The notes under the pieces: generated by a model
Told to the model about the DNA's origin: nothing
The model's database searches: none
Seen by the model: only the letters and a program-made list of their open reading frames with translations
Shown: positions 1 to 6,353 of the stretch, piece after piece
How the letters are laid out: every line of letters begins with the position of its first letter
How positions within the stretch are numbered: position 1 is the stretch's first letter
Source: Candidatus Roizmanbacteria bacterium CG_4_10_14_0_2_um_filter_36_35
GTDB lineage: Bacteria; Patescibacteriota; Microgenomatia; UBA1406; GWC2-37-13
Direction of reading: 5' to 3'
DNA length: 9,537 nt
Assembly (NCBI GenBank): GCA_002792355.1
Contig: PFOE01000075.1
Location: 1 to 9,537, forward strand
Made by a program: the position numbers and the translations under genes

Positions 1-53
1 CCTCCGACTCCGGGCAGGGCTTCGATAATAGCGGTGTTGGGATTGATTAGCAT
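1..53 (-). CDS. Peptide chain release factor-like protein, 5' fragment
   Basis: Only the first 17 codons are in the window. They read MLINPNTAIIEALPGVGG, the last Gly being incomplete. This resembles the start of the PCRF domain of class I release factors, where family members have a stretch of the type AxxEIRxGxGGDEA. If so, the protein begins directly at the PCRF domain and lacks the N-terminal helical domain of RF1/RF2, a short form. The ATG (53-51) lies inside the end of hisS: the hisS stop is read from the same ATGCTAA, a 7-nt overlap that implies translational coupling. No Shine-Dalgarno sequence precedes it. The downstream GGQ motif that would prove the identity is outside the window, so the call rests on a short match. 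Confidence 0.5.
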   Translation of the reverse strand, partial: MLINPNTAIIEALPGVG

Positions 54-1258
54 AATTTTTCGATTAACTGTTTTTCTGTTAATTCTTTCTGCTCCCCTGT
101 TTTCATATCTTTAAGTTTAAAAACACCTTTCTCTGTTTCCTCTGGTCCGATGATAATAACATAAGGAATTCCTTTTTTGTTGGCGTATTTTAGTTGTTTA
201 TCAAGGCGATCATTTGGATCAGGATATAGATCGGTGTTGATTTTATTTTTTCTTAATAATTGGGTCATTTTTAAAGATTCTCTAACAAGAGTTTTGTCAA
301 AAATTGTCACCAAAATTTTAGTTTTGGTTTTTAATTCAGGAAAAAGACCTAATTGATCCATTGCGAGGACAGTTCGATCAAAACCAATGGCAAAACCGAC
401 TGCTGGTACATTTTGATTAGAGAAACGCGAGACTAAACTATCAAAGCGTTCACAACCTGCTAAAGAGCCCTGTTTAAATCCCTCAACTATAATTTCCCAA
501 ATAGTACCATTAGAATAAGAGAATGATCGAGCAAGGGCTGGTTTAAACTGATAATTTTCTCTCATTCCATATTGATCAAGATAAGAAAAGATAGTTTTTA
601 AATTGTTATTTGGTTTGACCAAAACCACTTTTTCTAAAAGTTTATTCGCCTCTTCTTTTTGATAACCTTTTTTAATTAATTCCGTTATCACTCCTTCTTT
701 GCCGATCTTTTCCAATTTGTCAATGGAAACGATAGCCTTATAAGGAATACCTTTATATAAATCACGATCATTAATGATGGTAATCGGTTTTTTAAAACCT
801 AGTGCTTTAAAAGTATCAATAGTTAAAGCAATTGTTTCCGCGTCAGCTAACCGATCATCGACTCCAAAAATATCAGCATCACACTGTAGAAATTCTCGAT
901 AACGACCGGCTTGCGGTTTTTCTGCCCGCCAGACAGTTTGAATCTGATACCTTTTAAAAGGCAAGGTGATTTTATCTTGATATTGGGCAATAAAACGGCA
1001 GGTAGGAACGGTTTGATCATAACGAAGAGCAACTTTTCTTCCGCCGGCATCCTCAAATTTATAAAACAACTTTTCGTCTTCGCCAATATTACCGATAAAG
1101 ACTTCTAAATATTCAATAGCCGGTGTTTCGATCGGCTCAAAACCATAGCGTTCAAAAACTTCTCTAATAATATTAATTACATACTGTCTTTTCAGCGCTT
1201 CTTCTGGTAAAAAATCTCGAAAACCTTTTAATGTTTGTGGTTTGATTTTAGTGTCCAT
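47..1258 (-). CDS. hisS: Histidyl-tRNA synthetase (HisRS), divergent
   Basis: Cytoplasmic class II synthetase that charges tRNA-His. The 403-aa length is near normal for bacterial HisRS. Residues 9-14 (TLKGFRDFLP region) are the usual N-terminal start, motif 1 is near 38-50 (YGFEPIETPAIEY), and motif 2 is around 101-131 with WRAEKPQAGRYREF. The 'histidine A' region at 242-253 reads LARSFSYSNGTI instead of the common LxRGLDYYTGT: R244 is kept but Asp and one Tyr are replaced by Ser. The glycine-rich stretch at 266-275 is LAGCERFDSL rather than xAGGGRYDGL. Motif 3 is AVGFAIGFDRT (286-296), and an HGTP anticodon-binding domain follows (about 313-400). A TATAAT lies 8 nt before the ATG, so the mRNA may be leaderless. 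Upstream lies the racemase-like gene (28-nt gap); downstream the release-factor-like gene overlaps by 7 nt. Confidence 0.95.
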   Translation of the reverse strand: MDTKIKPQTLKGFRDFLPEEALKRQYVINIIREVFERYGFEPIETPAIEYLEVFIGNIGEDEKLFYKFEDAGGRKVALRYDQTVPTCRFIAQYQDKITLPFKRYQIQTVWRAEKPQAGRYREFLQCDADIFGVDDRLADAETIALTIDTFKALGFKKPITIINDRDLYKGIPYKAIVSIDKLEKIGKEGVITELIKKGYQKEEANKLLEKVVLVKPNNNLKTIFSYLDQYGMRENYQFKPALARSFSYSNGTIWEIIVEGFKQGSLAGCERFDSLVSRFSNQNVPAVGFAIGFDRTVLAMDQLGLFPELKTKTKILVTIFDKTLVRESLKMTQLLRKNKINTDLYPDPNDRLDKQLKYANKKGIPYVIIIGPEETEKGVFKLKDMKTGEQKELTEKQLIEKLC

Positions 1259-1266
1259 ATTTTTTA

Positions 1267-1272
1267 ATTATA
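1267..1272 (-). promoter_or_regulatory. Putative -10 box of hisS (leaderless start)
   Basis: A perfect TATAAT on the minus strand with 8 nt between it and the hisS ATG at 1258. Transcription would begin at or next to the start codon. No good -35 hexamer is visible at 17-18 nt (TTAGTT or TTTAGT). The region is very A+T-rich, so chance matches are common. Confidence 0.35.
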
Positions 1273-1286
1273 CAAAACTTATAATA

Positions 1287-2111
1287 TTAAACTAAATTAA
1301 AAGACTCTTGAAAAATTATTTTAACTTTCCCAGATAAATAAGATTTGATTTCATTATTTTTTTTTATAGAAATATATAATGGGTTTCCGCTTGGTTGAAT
1401 TACTTTTAGATAAGTAATAGGTCTATTTTTTGTTATTAATTGATATATACCAACAGCGGTCGTAGCGCTACCGCAAGCAGTTTCTTCAACAATTTCATAT
1501 TTCAATCCTTTTTTAAAATAAACATAAGGTTTAATTCTCATGAGCTCACTTTCTTTTTTAATAAAAACAATTGCGACGGCTAATTCTTTTTCAAGACCGT
1601 TATTCTTAATTATTCTTAAGGCTTCCTTTTTTTGCCAATTATTGTTTTTTTGAAAATTTTTGAAAATCAGTATTTGAGTAATACCTTGAAGAGGAATTAT
1701 TGGGTATTGCTCTTTTGTTTTATCTAATTGTCCGATTAATCTGAATTTAGGCATTTGCCCATTTATATAACCGTTTTCATCGATAAAAATTCTTAATAAC
1801 TCATTTGTTCCGGAGATTTCAAATAAATCTTCTTTATTGTTTTTGAGTTTTAGAGCGCCTAGGCATAAAACAGCGTTACCAGAAAATTCTCCTCCAACAA
1901 GAGATAAACGTGATAAGGCTTTTTTATTTTTTGGTTTTTCAATAAACGCAACTTGCTCTATTTGTTTATGTAAAGACTTGTTTTTATTATAAGTATTAAT
2001 AATTTTTTGAGCCACTAAAGCATAATCTCGTTTTGGAATAGGATCTTCAACGATTGCGTTAATATTACCGCCAGGATAACATATATAAAGTTTTTTAATT
2101 TTATTTATCAT
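1287..2111 (-). CDS. DapF/CntK-fold amino-acid racemase-like protein
   Basis: A 274-aa protein with the two half-motifs of the diaminopimelate epimerase fold. The N-terminal PGGNINAIV (13-21) matches the loop after strand 1. GGEFSGNA (73-80) occupies the place of the first active-site motif, and TACGSATTAVG (211-221) is the second, with C213 intact. In DapF and the histidine racemase CntK both motifs carry a catalytic cysteine; here the first is Ser77. That predicts altered chemistry, one-sided deprotonation, or another substrate. The C-terminal QPSGNPLYISI and LSGKVKIIF (239-267) also fit the fold. It may be a racemase or isomerase for a free amino acid; true DapF activity is unlikely because the usual CGNG motif is missing. 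It is richer in Asn, Lys and Ile codons than its neighbours, which hints at separate origin. It starts just past the htrA terminator and lies 28 nt before hisS. Confidence 0.65.
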   Translation of the reverse strand: MINKIKKLYICYPGGNINAIVEDPIPKRDYALVAQKIINTYNKNKSLHKQIEQVAFIEKPKNKKALSRLSLVGGEFSGNAVLCLGALKLKNNKEDLFEISGTNELLRIFIDENGYINGQMPKFRLIGQLDKTKEQYPIIPLQGITQILIFKNFQKNNNWQKKEALRIIKNNGLEKELAVAIVFIKKESELMRIKPYVYFKKGLKYEIVEETACGSATTAVGIYQLITKNRPITYLKVIQPSGNPLYISIKKNNEIKSYLSGKVKIIFQESFNLV

Positions 2112-2133
2112 ATATTTTAATTAATTTATAATC

Positions 2134-2158
2134 AAAAAAAATCCCGCCTTATAGCGGG
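2134..2158 (-). terminator. Rho-independent terminator after htrA
   Basis: Read on the minus strand, CCCGC (2158-2154) pairs with GCGGG (2147-2143) around a TATAAG loop, and a run of eight T follows (2141-2134). It lies about 100 nt beyond the htrA stop and ends the protease transcript before the racemase-like gene. The short five-pair stem is GC-only, with a strong U-tract. Confidence 0.75.
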
Positions 2159-2183
2159 TTTGTTGTTCATTAACACGATACAA

Positions 2184-2215
2184 TCATTACCCGCCATTAA
2201 GGCAGGTGGTGATGA
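2184..2215. repeat. Imperfect inverted repeat in the htrA 3' untranslated region
   Basis: CCCGCC (2190-2195) faces GGCAGG (2201-2206) across the spacer ATTAA, flanked by partly matching TCATTA and TGGTGATGA. In the minus-strand RNA, the sense of htrA, the one internal mismatch becomes a U-G wobble, so the hairpin is more stable in that transcript. It may protect the mRNA 3' end or be a degenerate dispersed palindrome. A smaller ATTTC-AAT-GAAAT palindrome lies next to it (2217-2229). Otherwise the 2112-2262 gap is A+T-rich with no gene seen. Confidence 0.5.
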
Positions 2216-2262
2216 GATTTCAATGAAATATTGATTTTCATAGTAATATTATATCACATTTT

Positions 2263-3405
2263 TTATTGAGCAGATTCCAGGGTGACAGAGATATCTTTAA
2301 CTTCTTTGTTTCTCCAAACTTTTAAGGTCACTGATTGACCGATTTTTTCGTCTAAGATCATTTTTGCTAAGCCCTGGTCATCGTCGCCTTTTACCTTCTT
2401 ACCATCAAACTCGATAATAATATCCTCTTCCTGAATCTTAGCTTTTTGGGCGGGTGAACCATCAATTACTTCGACGACATAAGCTCCTTCCACTACATCA
2501 TTCATAATAGCAGTTTGTTTGTCGATCATTTTATAGCGAACACCTATATAAGGCCTTTCAAAACTGCCTCCGTTTTTATTAAAATTTTCAATTAAGTTTT
2601 TGACAATATTAACAGGAAGTGCAAAACCGATATTTTGTCCAGACTCGGCAATGGCGGCATTGATTCCGATAACTTCACCTTTAGAGTTTAAAAGAGGGCC
2701 ACCAGAATTGCCAGGATTGATTGCCGCATCAGTTTGAATAACGTTGTCTAATTTTTCAACAAAACCCTCAAATGGACTACCGGCGGTGATGCCCCGACCC
2801 AAACCCGATATAATTCCAGAAGTGACAGTATTGGTAAATTCACCTAGAGGAGTACCAATAGCAACAACCAATTGACCAAGTTTGAGACTGGTTGAGTCGC
2901 CAAGCTTTAGTGGTTTTAGAGAGGTTGAAGCGGTTGAGGCAATTTTTAAGATAGCCAGATCATTGAGTGGGTCACGATAAATTTTTTCAACATTGTACTT
3001 TTTTTTGTCATTAGTAAGGATTTGATAAGTAGCTCCGGTATCGGAAACAACATGTTTATTAGTGATAACAAGTCCGTCCTCAGAAATAATAAATCCGCTA
3101 GCGATATTTTTTTCTACCTTTTGAGTTTTTCCGGGAACGCGTTCAAAAGGAGAACTAGGGTTAAAAGGGTTAATTTGAAAGACGTCACCTGTTGAAGTAG
3201 TGGTGCTGATTCCAACGGTAACGACAGATGGTAATGTCTCTTCGACGACTTTAGTAATGACAGATTCCTCGTAGACAACAGTTTGCTTTTCGATGGGTTG
3301 ATTAGAGGGATTAGGGATTTTGGGAAGATTAGTGAGAAGATTAAATTTTTGACCGACAACGACAATAATTATTAAAGTGACTAAAAGAAAAAGAAATTTT
3401 TTCAT
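2263..3405 (-). CDS. htrA: HtrA/Deg-type serine protease, membrane-anchored, one PDZ domain
   Basis: Trypsin-fold (S1C) protease that degrades misfolded proteins outside the cytoplasmic membrane. Residues 4-18 form a hydrophobic signal anchor, followed by a Pro/Ser/Thr-rich linker (about 25-95). The catalytic triad is complete: H118 in TNKHVV, D149 in DPLNDLAILK, and S234 in GNSGGP. The regulatory stretch TDAAINPGNSGGPL (225-238) is canonical. A single PDZ domain occupies about 286-376 (YIGVRY to the end). At 380 aa it matches the one-PDZ bacterial form (DegS-like architecture) rather than two-PDZ DegP. The start ATG is 9 nt after the ctpA stop, with no clear Shine-Dalgarno (only a weak GAG), so it is probably co-transcribed and coupled. 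It is the last gene of the set; a terminator follows. Confidence 0.95.
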   Translation of the reverse strand: MKKFLFLLVTLIIIVVVGQKFNLLTNLPKIPNPSNQPIEKQTVVYEESVITKVVEETLPSVVTVGISTTTSTGDVFQINPFNPSSPFERVPGKTQKVEKNIASGFIISEDGLVITNKHVVSDTGATYQILTNDKKKYNVEKIYRDPLNDLAILKIASTASTSLKPLKLGDSTSLKLGQLVVAIGTPLGEFTNTVTSGIISGLGRGITAGSPFEGFVEKLDNVIQTDAAINPGNSGGPLLNSKGEVIGINAAIAESGQNIGFALPVNIVKNLIENFNKNGGSFERPYIGVRYKMIDKQTAIMNDVVEGAYVVEVIDGSPAQKAKIQEEDIIIEFDGKKVKGDDDQGLAKMILDEKIGQSVTLKVWRNKEVKDISVTLESAQ

Positions 3406-3414
3406 ATATAAACT

Positions 3415-4626
3415 CTATTCTAATAGAATTTCTATGGCTTTTTCAAGTTGTTTGTCAGTTTCGTTAGTCAAAGTATTACCTTCAGGGATTTTATTTTCGA
3501 TTTTAATATCAGGCTCGATCCCTTTACTGTTAATCCAATCGCCATTAGGTAATATCCATTTTGCAACGGTAACATGAAGACCGGCGCCTTCCCTCAAATC
3601 AAGAGCTTCTTGGACAGATCCTTTACCGAAGCTTTTCTCGCCAATTAATTTAGCCCGTTTGTGATCACGTAAGGAACCGCCTAATATCTCGCTGGCTGAA
3701 GCAGAACCTTTGTTGATTAAAATCGACAAAGGAATATTCAAAAGCCGACCATTTCTTTCAACGCGGTATTCGTGGGAAGGATTGACAGTTGACTCTTGTT
3801 TGACTACCAATTTTCCCTCGGGAAGGAATTCTGACGCTAAATAAACGGAGCTTTCTAAATAGCCTCCGGGGTTGTCTCTTAAGTCTAAGACCATTCCTTT
3901 AATTTCTTTTTTGGCCCATTTATTTTCGATTTCCGAAACCGCTTTGTCCCATTCTTCATTGGTATTTTCGCCAAACTGATTAAGTTTAAGTATGACTAGA
4001 TTTTTTTCATAGGATAGTTCAATCGATAAGACAATAATCTGATCTCGAATGATTGTCAGTTGAAGTTCCTTTCCGGATCGCTCTAAGGTTAATTTGACTT
4101 TACTACCTTTAGGGCCGCGAATTTTTGACACGGCTTGAGGTAAAGTCCAACTAGCGGTTTTTTGTCCGTCGACTTCGTTGATAAAATCACCGGTTCTAAC
4201 TCCGGCTTTTTCTGCTGGTGATTGTTTTAGAGGAGCAATGATAACGATTCGACCATCTTTTAGTCCGAGTTGGGCGCCGATACCCTCAAATTTACCGGAT
4301 AGATCGTCTTTTGATTGTATATTTTCATCTGGAGTTAAAAAGAAGGTATAGGGATCATCCAATGCAGCCACCATACCTTTGATCGCGCCATAAAACATTT
4401 TTTTAGAATCAAGTTTTGTCTTGTCGACGTATTTTTTTTCCAGTTCGGCCCAAACATTCCAAAAGAGGCTAAAATCAAGGTTTTTAACATTTGTATTAGA
4501 ATTGCTAGGGAAAGTGATTGAGGATAGACCTTTGTATTCTCCTAATTTATAGCCGCTTCCGAATATAATAACGATAAAAGCAAACGCAAAAATAAAATTA
4601 ATCAGTTTTAGTTTAGAATTTTTCAT
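3415..4626 (-). CDS. ctpA: C-terminal processing protease, S41 family (CtpA)
   Basis: A 403-aa peptidase that cleaves near the C-termini of exported proteins. Residues 6-24 are a hydrophobic N-terminal anchor, placing the rest outside the membrane. The N-terminal helical part (about 50-105) contains ALDDPYTFFLTP (88-99), a conserved S41 segment. A PDZ domain spans about 110-195 and includes GIGAQLG and SPAEKAGVRTGDFI. The protease core contains DLRDNPGG (248-255). The Ser/Lys dyad fits S310 in NKGSASASEI and K335 in SFGKGSVQ; the 25-residue spacing equals that of E. coli Prc (S430/K455). The ATG overlaps the stop of the upstream gene as ATGA (4 nt), a sign of translational coupling, and htrA follows after 9 nt. 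All key residues are present. Confidence 0.95.
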   Translation of the reverse strand: MKNSKLKLINFIFAFAFIVIIFGSGYKLGEYKGLSSITFPSNSNTNVKNLDFSLFWNVWAELEKKYVDKTKLDSKKMFYGAIKGMVAALDDPYTFFLTPDENIQSKDDLSGKFEGIGAQLGLKDGRIVIIAPLKQSPAEKAGVRTGDFINEVDGQKTASWTLPQAVSKIRGPKGSKVKLTLERSGKELQLTIIRDQIIVLSIELSYEKNLVILKLNQFGENTNEEWDKAVSEIENKWAKKEIKGMVLDLRDNPGGYLESSVYLASEFLPEGKLVVKQESTVNPSHEYRVERNGRLLNIPLSILINKGSASASEILGGSLRDHKRAKLIGEKSFGKGSVQEALDLREGAGLHVTVAKWILPNGDWINSKGIEPDIKIENKIPEGNTLTNETDKQLEKAIEILLE

Positions 4627-5336
4627 TGGTAGAAATAAATCTTAGCAGATTGAACCATTACTGTGCAATAGGGATAGTTCAATTTTTTAATTTTTTTAAA
4701 ATCATCGATATTTTTTAAATTCGCGAAATAAGAATCGGGTTTTTCCGGTAATTTTTCCAAAGTCACATATCCCTTTATTCCCAAGGCTTCGGTTTTTACT
4801 TGTAGATATGAATTAATTTTATCGGTAAAAATAATTTTTTGAGAAAGATCAGCAGAGCTATAAGAAGAAGACGATTCAAAATATAAAACCTCACCACCAA
4901 AATCAGCAGCAACATTTTTCACAGGAAACCCTTCCCCTTTATTAATTTTGATTTGAAGACTTTCTTTATTGACCTTTTCTACTTCTCCTTTGAAAGGCGA
5001 TAAAATTTTGTTTTTTTCTTTACTGGTGGTGGCAATAATAAGGATTCCCTTATGATGGTCGATTTCTTTAATAATGCCAGTTTCTGGAGAAGAAAATTTT
5101 TTAGTAGAAAGCAACCCTTTTTTCTCACCCAAAAGATCGTCCTTTACGACTTTTTCTCCGACTAATTTTTTGAGATGACGGAAGATATTTTCAGGTTCTA
5201 TTCCAAGTTCGGTCGCGATATTGATCTCTAATTCTTTTCCGATTTTTTTTTCAAGAAGAAATGTTTGAAAGTCGACCTTAGATCCTTCTTTGAGAAGACA
5301 AACAGTATCGGAAGGAAAACTATAAGTAATTATCAT
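4623..5336 (-). CDS. Uncharacterised protein with beta-rich hybrid-like repeats, first gene of the protease operon
   Basis: A 237-aa protein with no signal peptide or membrane segment, so probably cytoplasmic. Two parts each look like a short beta-barrel or sandwich unit: SSPETGIIKEID..KGILIIAT (82-103) and SPFKGEVEKVN..SLQIKI (113-131), patterned like biotinyl/lipoyl or KOW-type hammerheads (SPxxGxVxxI, then a beta strand). A Gly-rich segment (FPVKNVAADFGGEVLYF, 137-153) and a Ser-rich stretch (155-162) follow. The C-terminal part includes TEALGIKGYVTLE (182-194). The N-terminal third, with LGIEPENIFRHLKKLVGE, suggests a small helical element. I do not recognise a named family with certainty and give no function. 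It ends in TGA overlapping the ctpA start by 4 nt, so its production is tied to ctpA and htrA. A promoter-like TTTACG-N17-TATACT sits just before it. Confidence 0.8.
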   Translation of the reverse strand: MIITYSFPSDTVCLLKEGSKVDFQTFLLEKKIGKELEINIATELGIEPENIFRHLKKLVGEKVVKDDLLGEKKGLLSTKKFSSPETGIIKEIDHHKGILIIATTSKEKNKILSPFKGEVEKVNKESLQIKINKGEGFPVKNVAADFGGEVLYFESSSSYSSADLSQKIIFTDKINSYLQVKTEALGIKGYVTLEKLPEKPDSYFANLKNIDDFKKIKKLNYPYCTVMVQSAKIYFYQ

Positions 5337-5342
5337 TATCTA

Positions 5343-5371
5343 AGTATAATAGAAAAAAATCTTATCGTAAA
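5343..5371 (-). promoter_or_regulatory. Putative promoter of the protease operon
   Basis: On the minus strand, TTTACG (5371-5366) and TATACT (5348-5343) are separated by exactly 17 nt, with 4/6 and 5/6 matches to the sigma-70 consensus. The -10 box ends 6 nt before the ATG at 5336, so the transcript would have almost no leader. The -35 box lies in the last codons of rpsR. Confidence 0.4.
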
Positions 5372-5390
5372 CCCTGGTAGGAAACGTAAG
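5353..5390 (-). terminator. Terminator-like hairpin overlapping the rpsR stop codon
   Basis: In the minus-strand RNA, CTTACG (5390-5385) pairs with CGATAAG (5367-5361) with one bulged A, and CCT/AGG can pair inside the loop. Seven T (5359-5353) follow. The 3' arm contains the rpsR TAA stop. The stem is weak, so partial termination between the ribosomal-protein cluster and the protease genes is more plausible than a full stop. The A+T-rich setting lowers certainty. Confidence 0.45.
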
Positions 5391-5568
5391 CAATCAGACC
5401 GAGGTAACGGGCATATTTTATTTCTTTAGTGAAAGACCTTTGATGTTTAGCGCAAAGACCTGATCTTTCGCGACCGATAATTTTTTTTCTTGCTGACAAA
5501 AATTTATCCAGATTATCGGTGTCTTTAAAACTTGGTTCGGTTTTGTATTGGCAAAAAAAACATCTCAT
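5362..5568 (-). CDS. rpsR: Small ribosomal subunit protein bS18
   Basis: A 68-aa protein of the 30S platform that binds next to S6. It has a zinc-ribbon-like CxxC (C3, C6) near the start and CxxH (C39, H42) in the middle, the zinc-binding form of S18. The core helices contain LDKFLSARKKIIGRERSGLC and KEIKYARYLGLIAYVSY, matching the family pattern (LxxFLxxxGKIxPRRxTGxC, IKRARxxGLLPYV). It lies 6 nt after the ssb stop, with no Shine-Dalgarno sequence. rplI (bL9), the gene that often follows in other bacteria, is absent. Confidence 0.95.
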   Translation of the reverse strand: MRCFFCQYKTEPSFKDTDNLDKFLSARKKIIGRERSGLCAKHQRSFTKEIKYARYLGLIAYVSYQGLR

Positions 5569-5574
5569 AAGTTT

Positions 5575-6048
5575 TTAAAAAGGAATGTCATCTGGGTTAA
5601 CTGTTTCTTCTCCGGATTCTTTTGACGGCTCTTTTTTGGTTTCTTCTTTAACTACGGTGGTTTCTTCATTTGAAGCAACTGACTTTTCCCCGGTTGTTTC
5701 AGCAAATCGTTTACCATCGCTAAAAACGATAAAATCGTCAAGTACAATCTCGGTGATCGATCTTTGCTGACCGTCTTTACCTGTGAATGTTCGATAAGTC
5801 AATCTTCCCTCAAGATAAATTTTTCTGCCTTTTGTTAAGAGCTTACCGCAAAGTTCGGCTAACTTTTGCCAGGCAACAATCCGATGGTATTGAACGTCCT
5901 CTTTAGTAGAACCGTCGGCGGTCGTCCAACTGCGATTAGTGGCGACTCCGAAAGTGCAAACAGCGGTTCCGGCCGGCGTATATTTGAGTTCTGGGTCTCG
6001 GGTTAAATTACCGATTAAAATAGCTCTATTTAGAGATTTACTAGCCAT
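5575..6048 (-). CDS. ssb: Single-stranded DNA-binding protein (SSB)
   Basis: A 157-aa protein that coats single-stranded DNA in replication, repair and recombination. The OB-fold is residues 4 to about 112: NRAILIGNLTRDPELKYTP at the start, then FGVATNR, VQYHRIVAWQKLAELC (52-67) and KIYLEGRLTYRTF (76-88). The linker (about 113-150) is Glu/Lys/Thr-rich and disordered, and the acidic tip PDDIPF (152-157) is the usual docking site for partner proteins. It sits between rpsF (2-nt gap) and rpsR (6-nt gap), the arrangement common across bacteria. No GGAGG-like sequence precedes the ATG, so ribosomes probably reinitiate from rpsF. Confidence 0.96.
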   Translation of the reverse strand: MASKSLNRAILIGNLTRDPELKYTPAGTAVCTFGVATNRSWTTADGSTKEDVQYHRIVAWQKLAELCGKLLTKGRKIYLEGRLTYRTFTGKDGQQRSITEIVLDDFIVFSDGKRFAETTGEKSVASNEETTVVKEETKKEPSKESGEETVNPDDIPF

Positions 6049-6050
6049 AG

Positions 6051-6314
6051 TTATTCTTTATCTTTAATTAATAACAGATATCGTAATAGCTTTTCGTTAA
6101 AGTTTAATTTTTTTCTTAATTCTGTGATTTTTGTTTTTTCTATCTCAATAAAGAAATTGTAAAAGTATGCACGACTGTTTTTTTTGATCGGATAGACAAG
6201 GGTTTTTTCTCCCCATCTTTCTTCTTTTATAATTTTACCAAACAATTCGACCAGTTCTTTAATGTTTTTTAATTCGGCTTCTTCTTTAAGAAGAAAGGTG
6301 AGTTCATAATTCAT
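6051..6314 (-). CDS. rpsF: Small ribosomal subunit protein bS6
   Basis: An 87-aa 30S subunit protein that forms a dimer with S18 on the platform. Family marks are MNYELTFLLK at the start, RWGEKTLVYPIKKNSRAYFYNF (33-54; W34, G35 and YPIKK are typical), and a C-terminal LNFNEKLLRYLLLIKD (70-85) for the last strand. I set the start at 6314. An upstream in-frame ATG at 6365 would add 17 hydrophobic residues (LLLLIFSTMISIILQ) that no S6 has and would run through the promoter region and into the divergent gene. The start lies 7-10 nt after -10-like hexamers, suggesting a leaderless mRNA. It is the first gene of rpsF-ssb-rpsR. Confidence 0.93.
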   Translation of the reverse strand: MNYELTFLLKEEAELKNIKELVELFGKIIKEERWGEKTLVYPIKKNSRAYFYNFFIEIEKTKITELRKKLNFNEKLLRYLLLIKDKE

Positions 6315-6321
6315 ATTCTGT

Positions 6322-6353
6322 AATATAATACTAATCATGGTGGAAAAAATCAA
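6322..6353 (-). promoter_or_regulatory. Putative rpsF promoter
   Basis: On the minus strand, TTGATT (6353-6348) is followed after 17 nt by TATTAT (6330-6325), matching 4/6 and 5/6 of the consensus. An alternative -10, TATATT (6327-6322), ends 7 nt before the rpsF ATG. Either implies a leader of only a few nucleotides or none. The -35 box lies in the first codons of the divergent membrane-protein gene, and the -10 overlaps that gene's own -10. Confidence 0.45.
6324..6329 (+). promoter_or_regulatory. Putative -10 box of the glycosyltransferase gene
   Basis: A perfect TATAAT on the plus strand with 7 nt before the ATG at 6337, so transcription would start at or near the start codon. The best -35 candidate is TTCATA (6303-6308, spacer 15), which is weak. 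The box overlaps the rpsF -10 sequences on the other strand, so polymerase could serve only one gene at a time. Confidence 0.45.

Noticed and set aside
911..1108. Open frames opposite hisS, htrA, ssb and cysS
   Set aside because: They are antisense or out-of-frame shadows of well-supported genes, without recognisable domains.
2112..2262. Riboswitch or small RNA in the gap after htrA
   Set aside because: Only a terminator and an imperfect hairpin are visible. No conserved aptamer core could be recognised.
4623..4626. Alternative genetic code with TGA as Gly or Trp
   Set aside because: TGA ends the 237-aa protein at the start of ctpA, Trp is encoded by TGG where checked, and no conserved position seems to need a TGA read-through.
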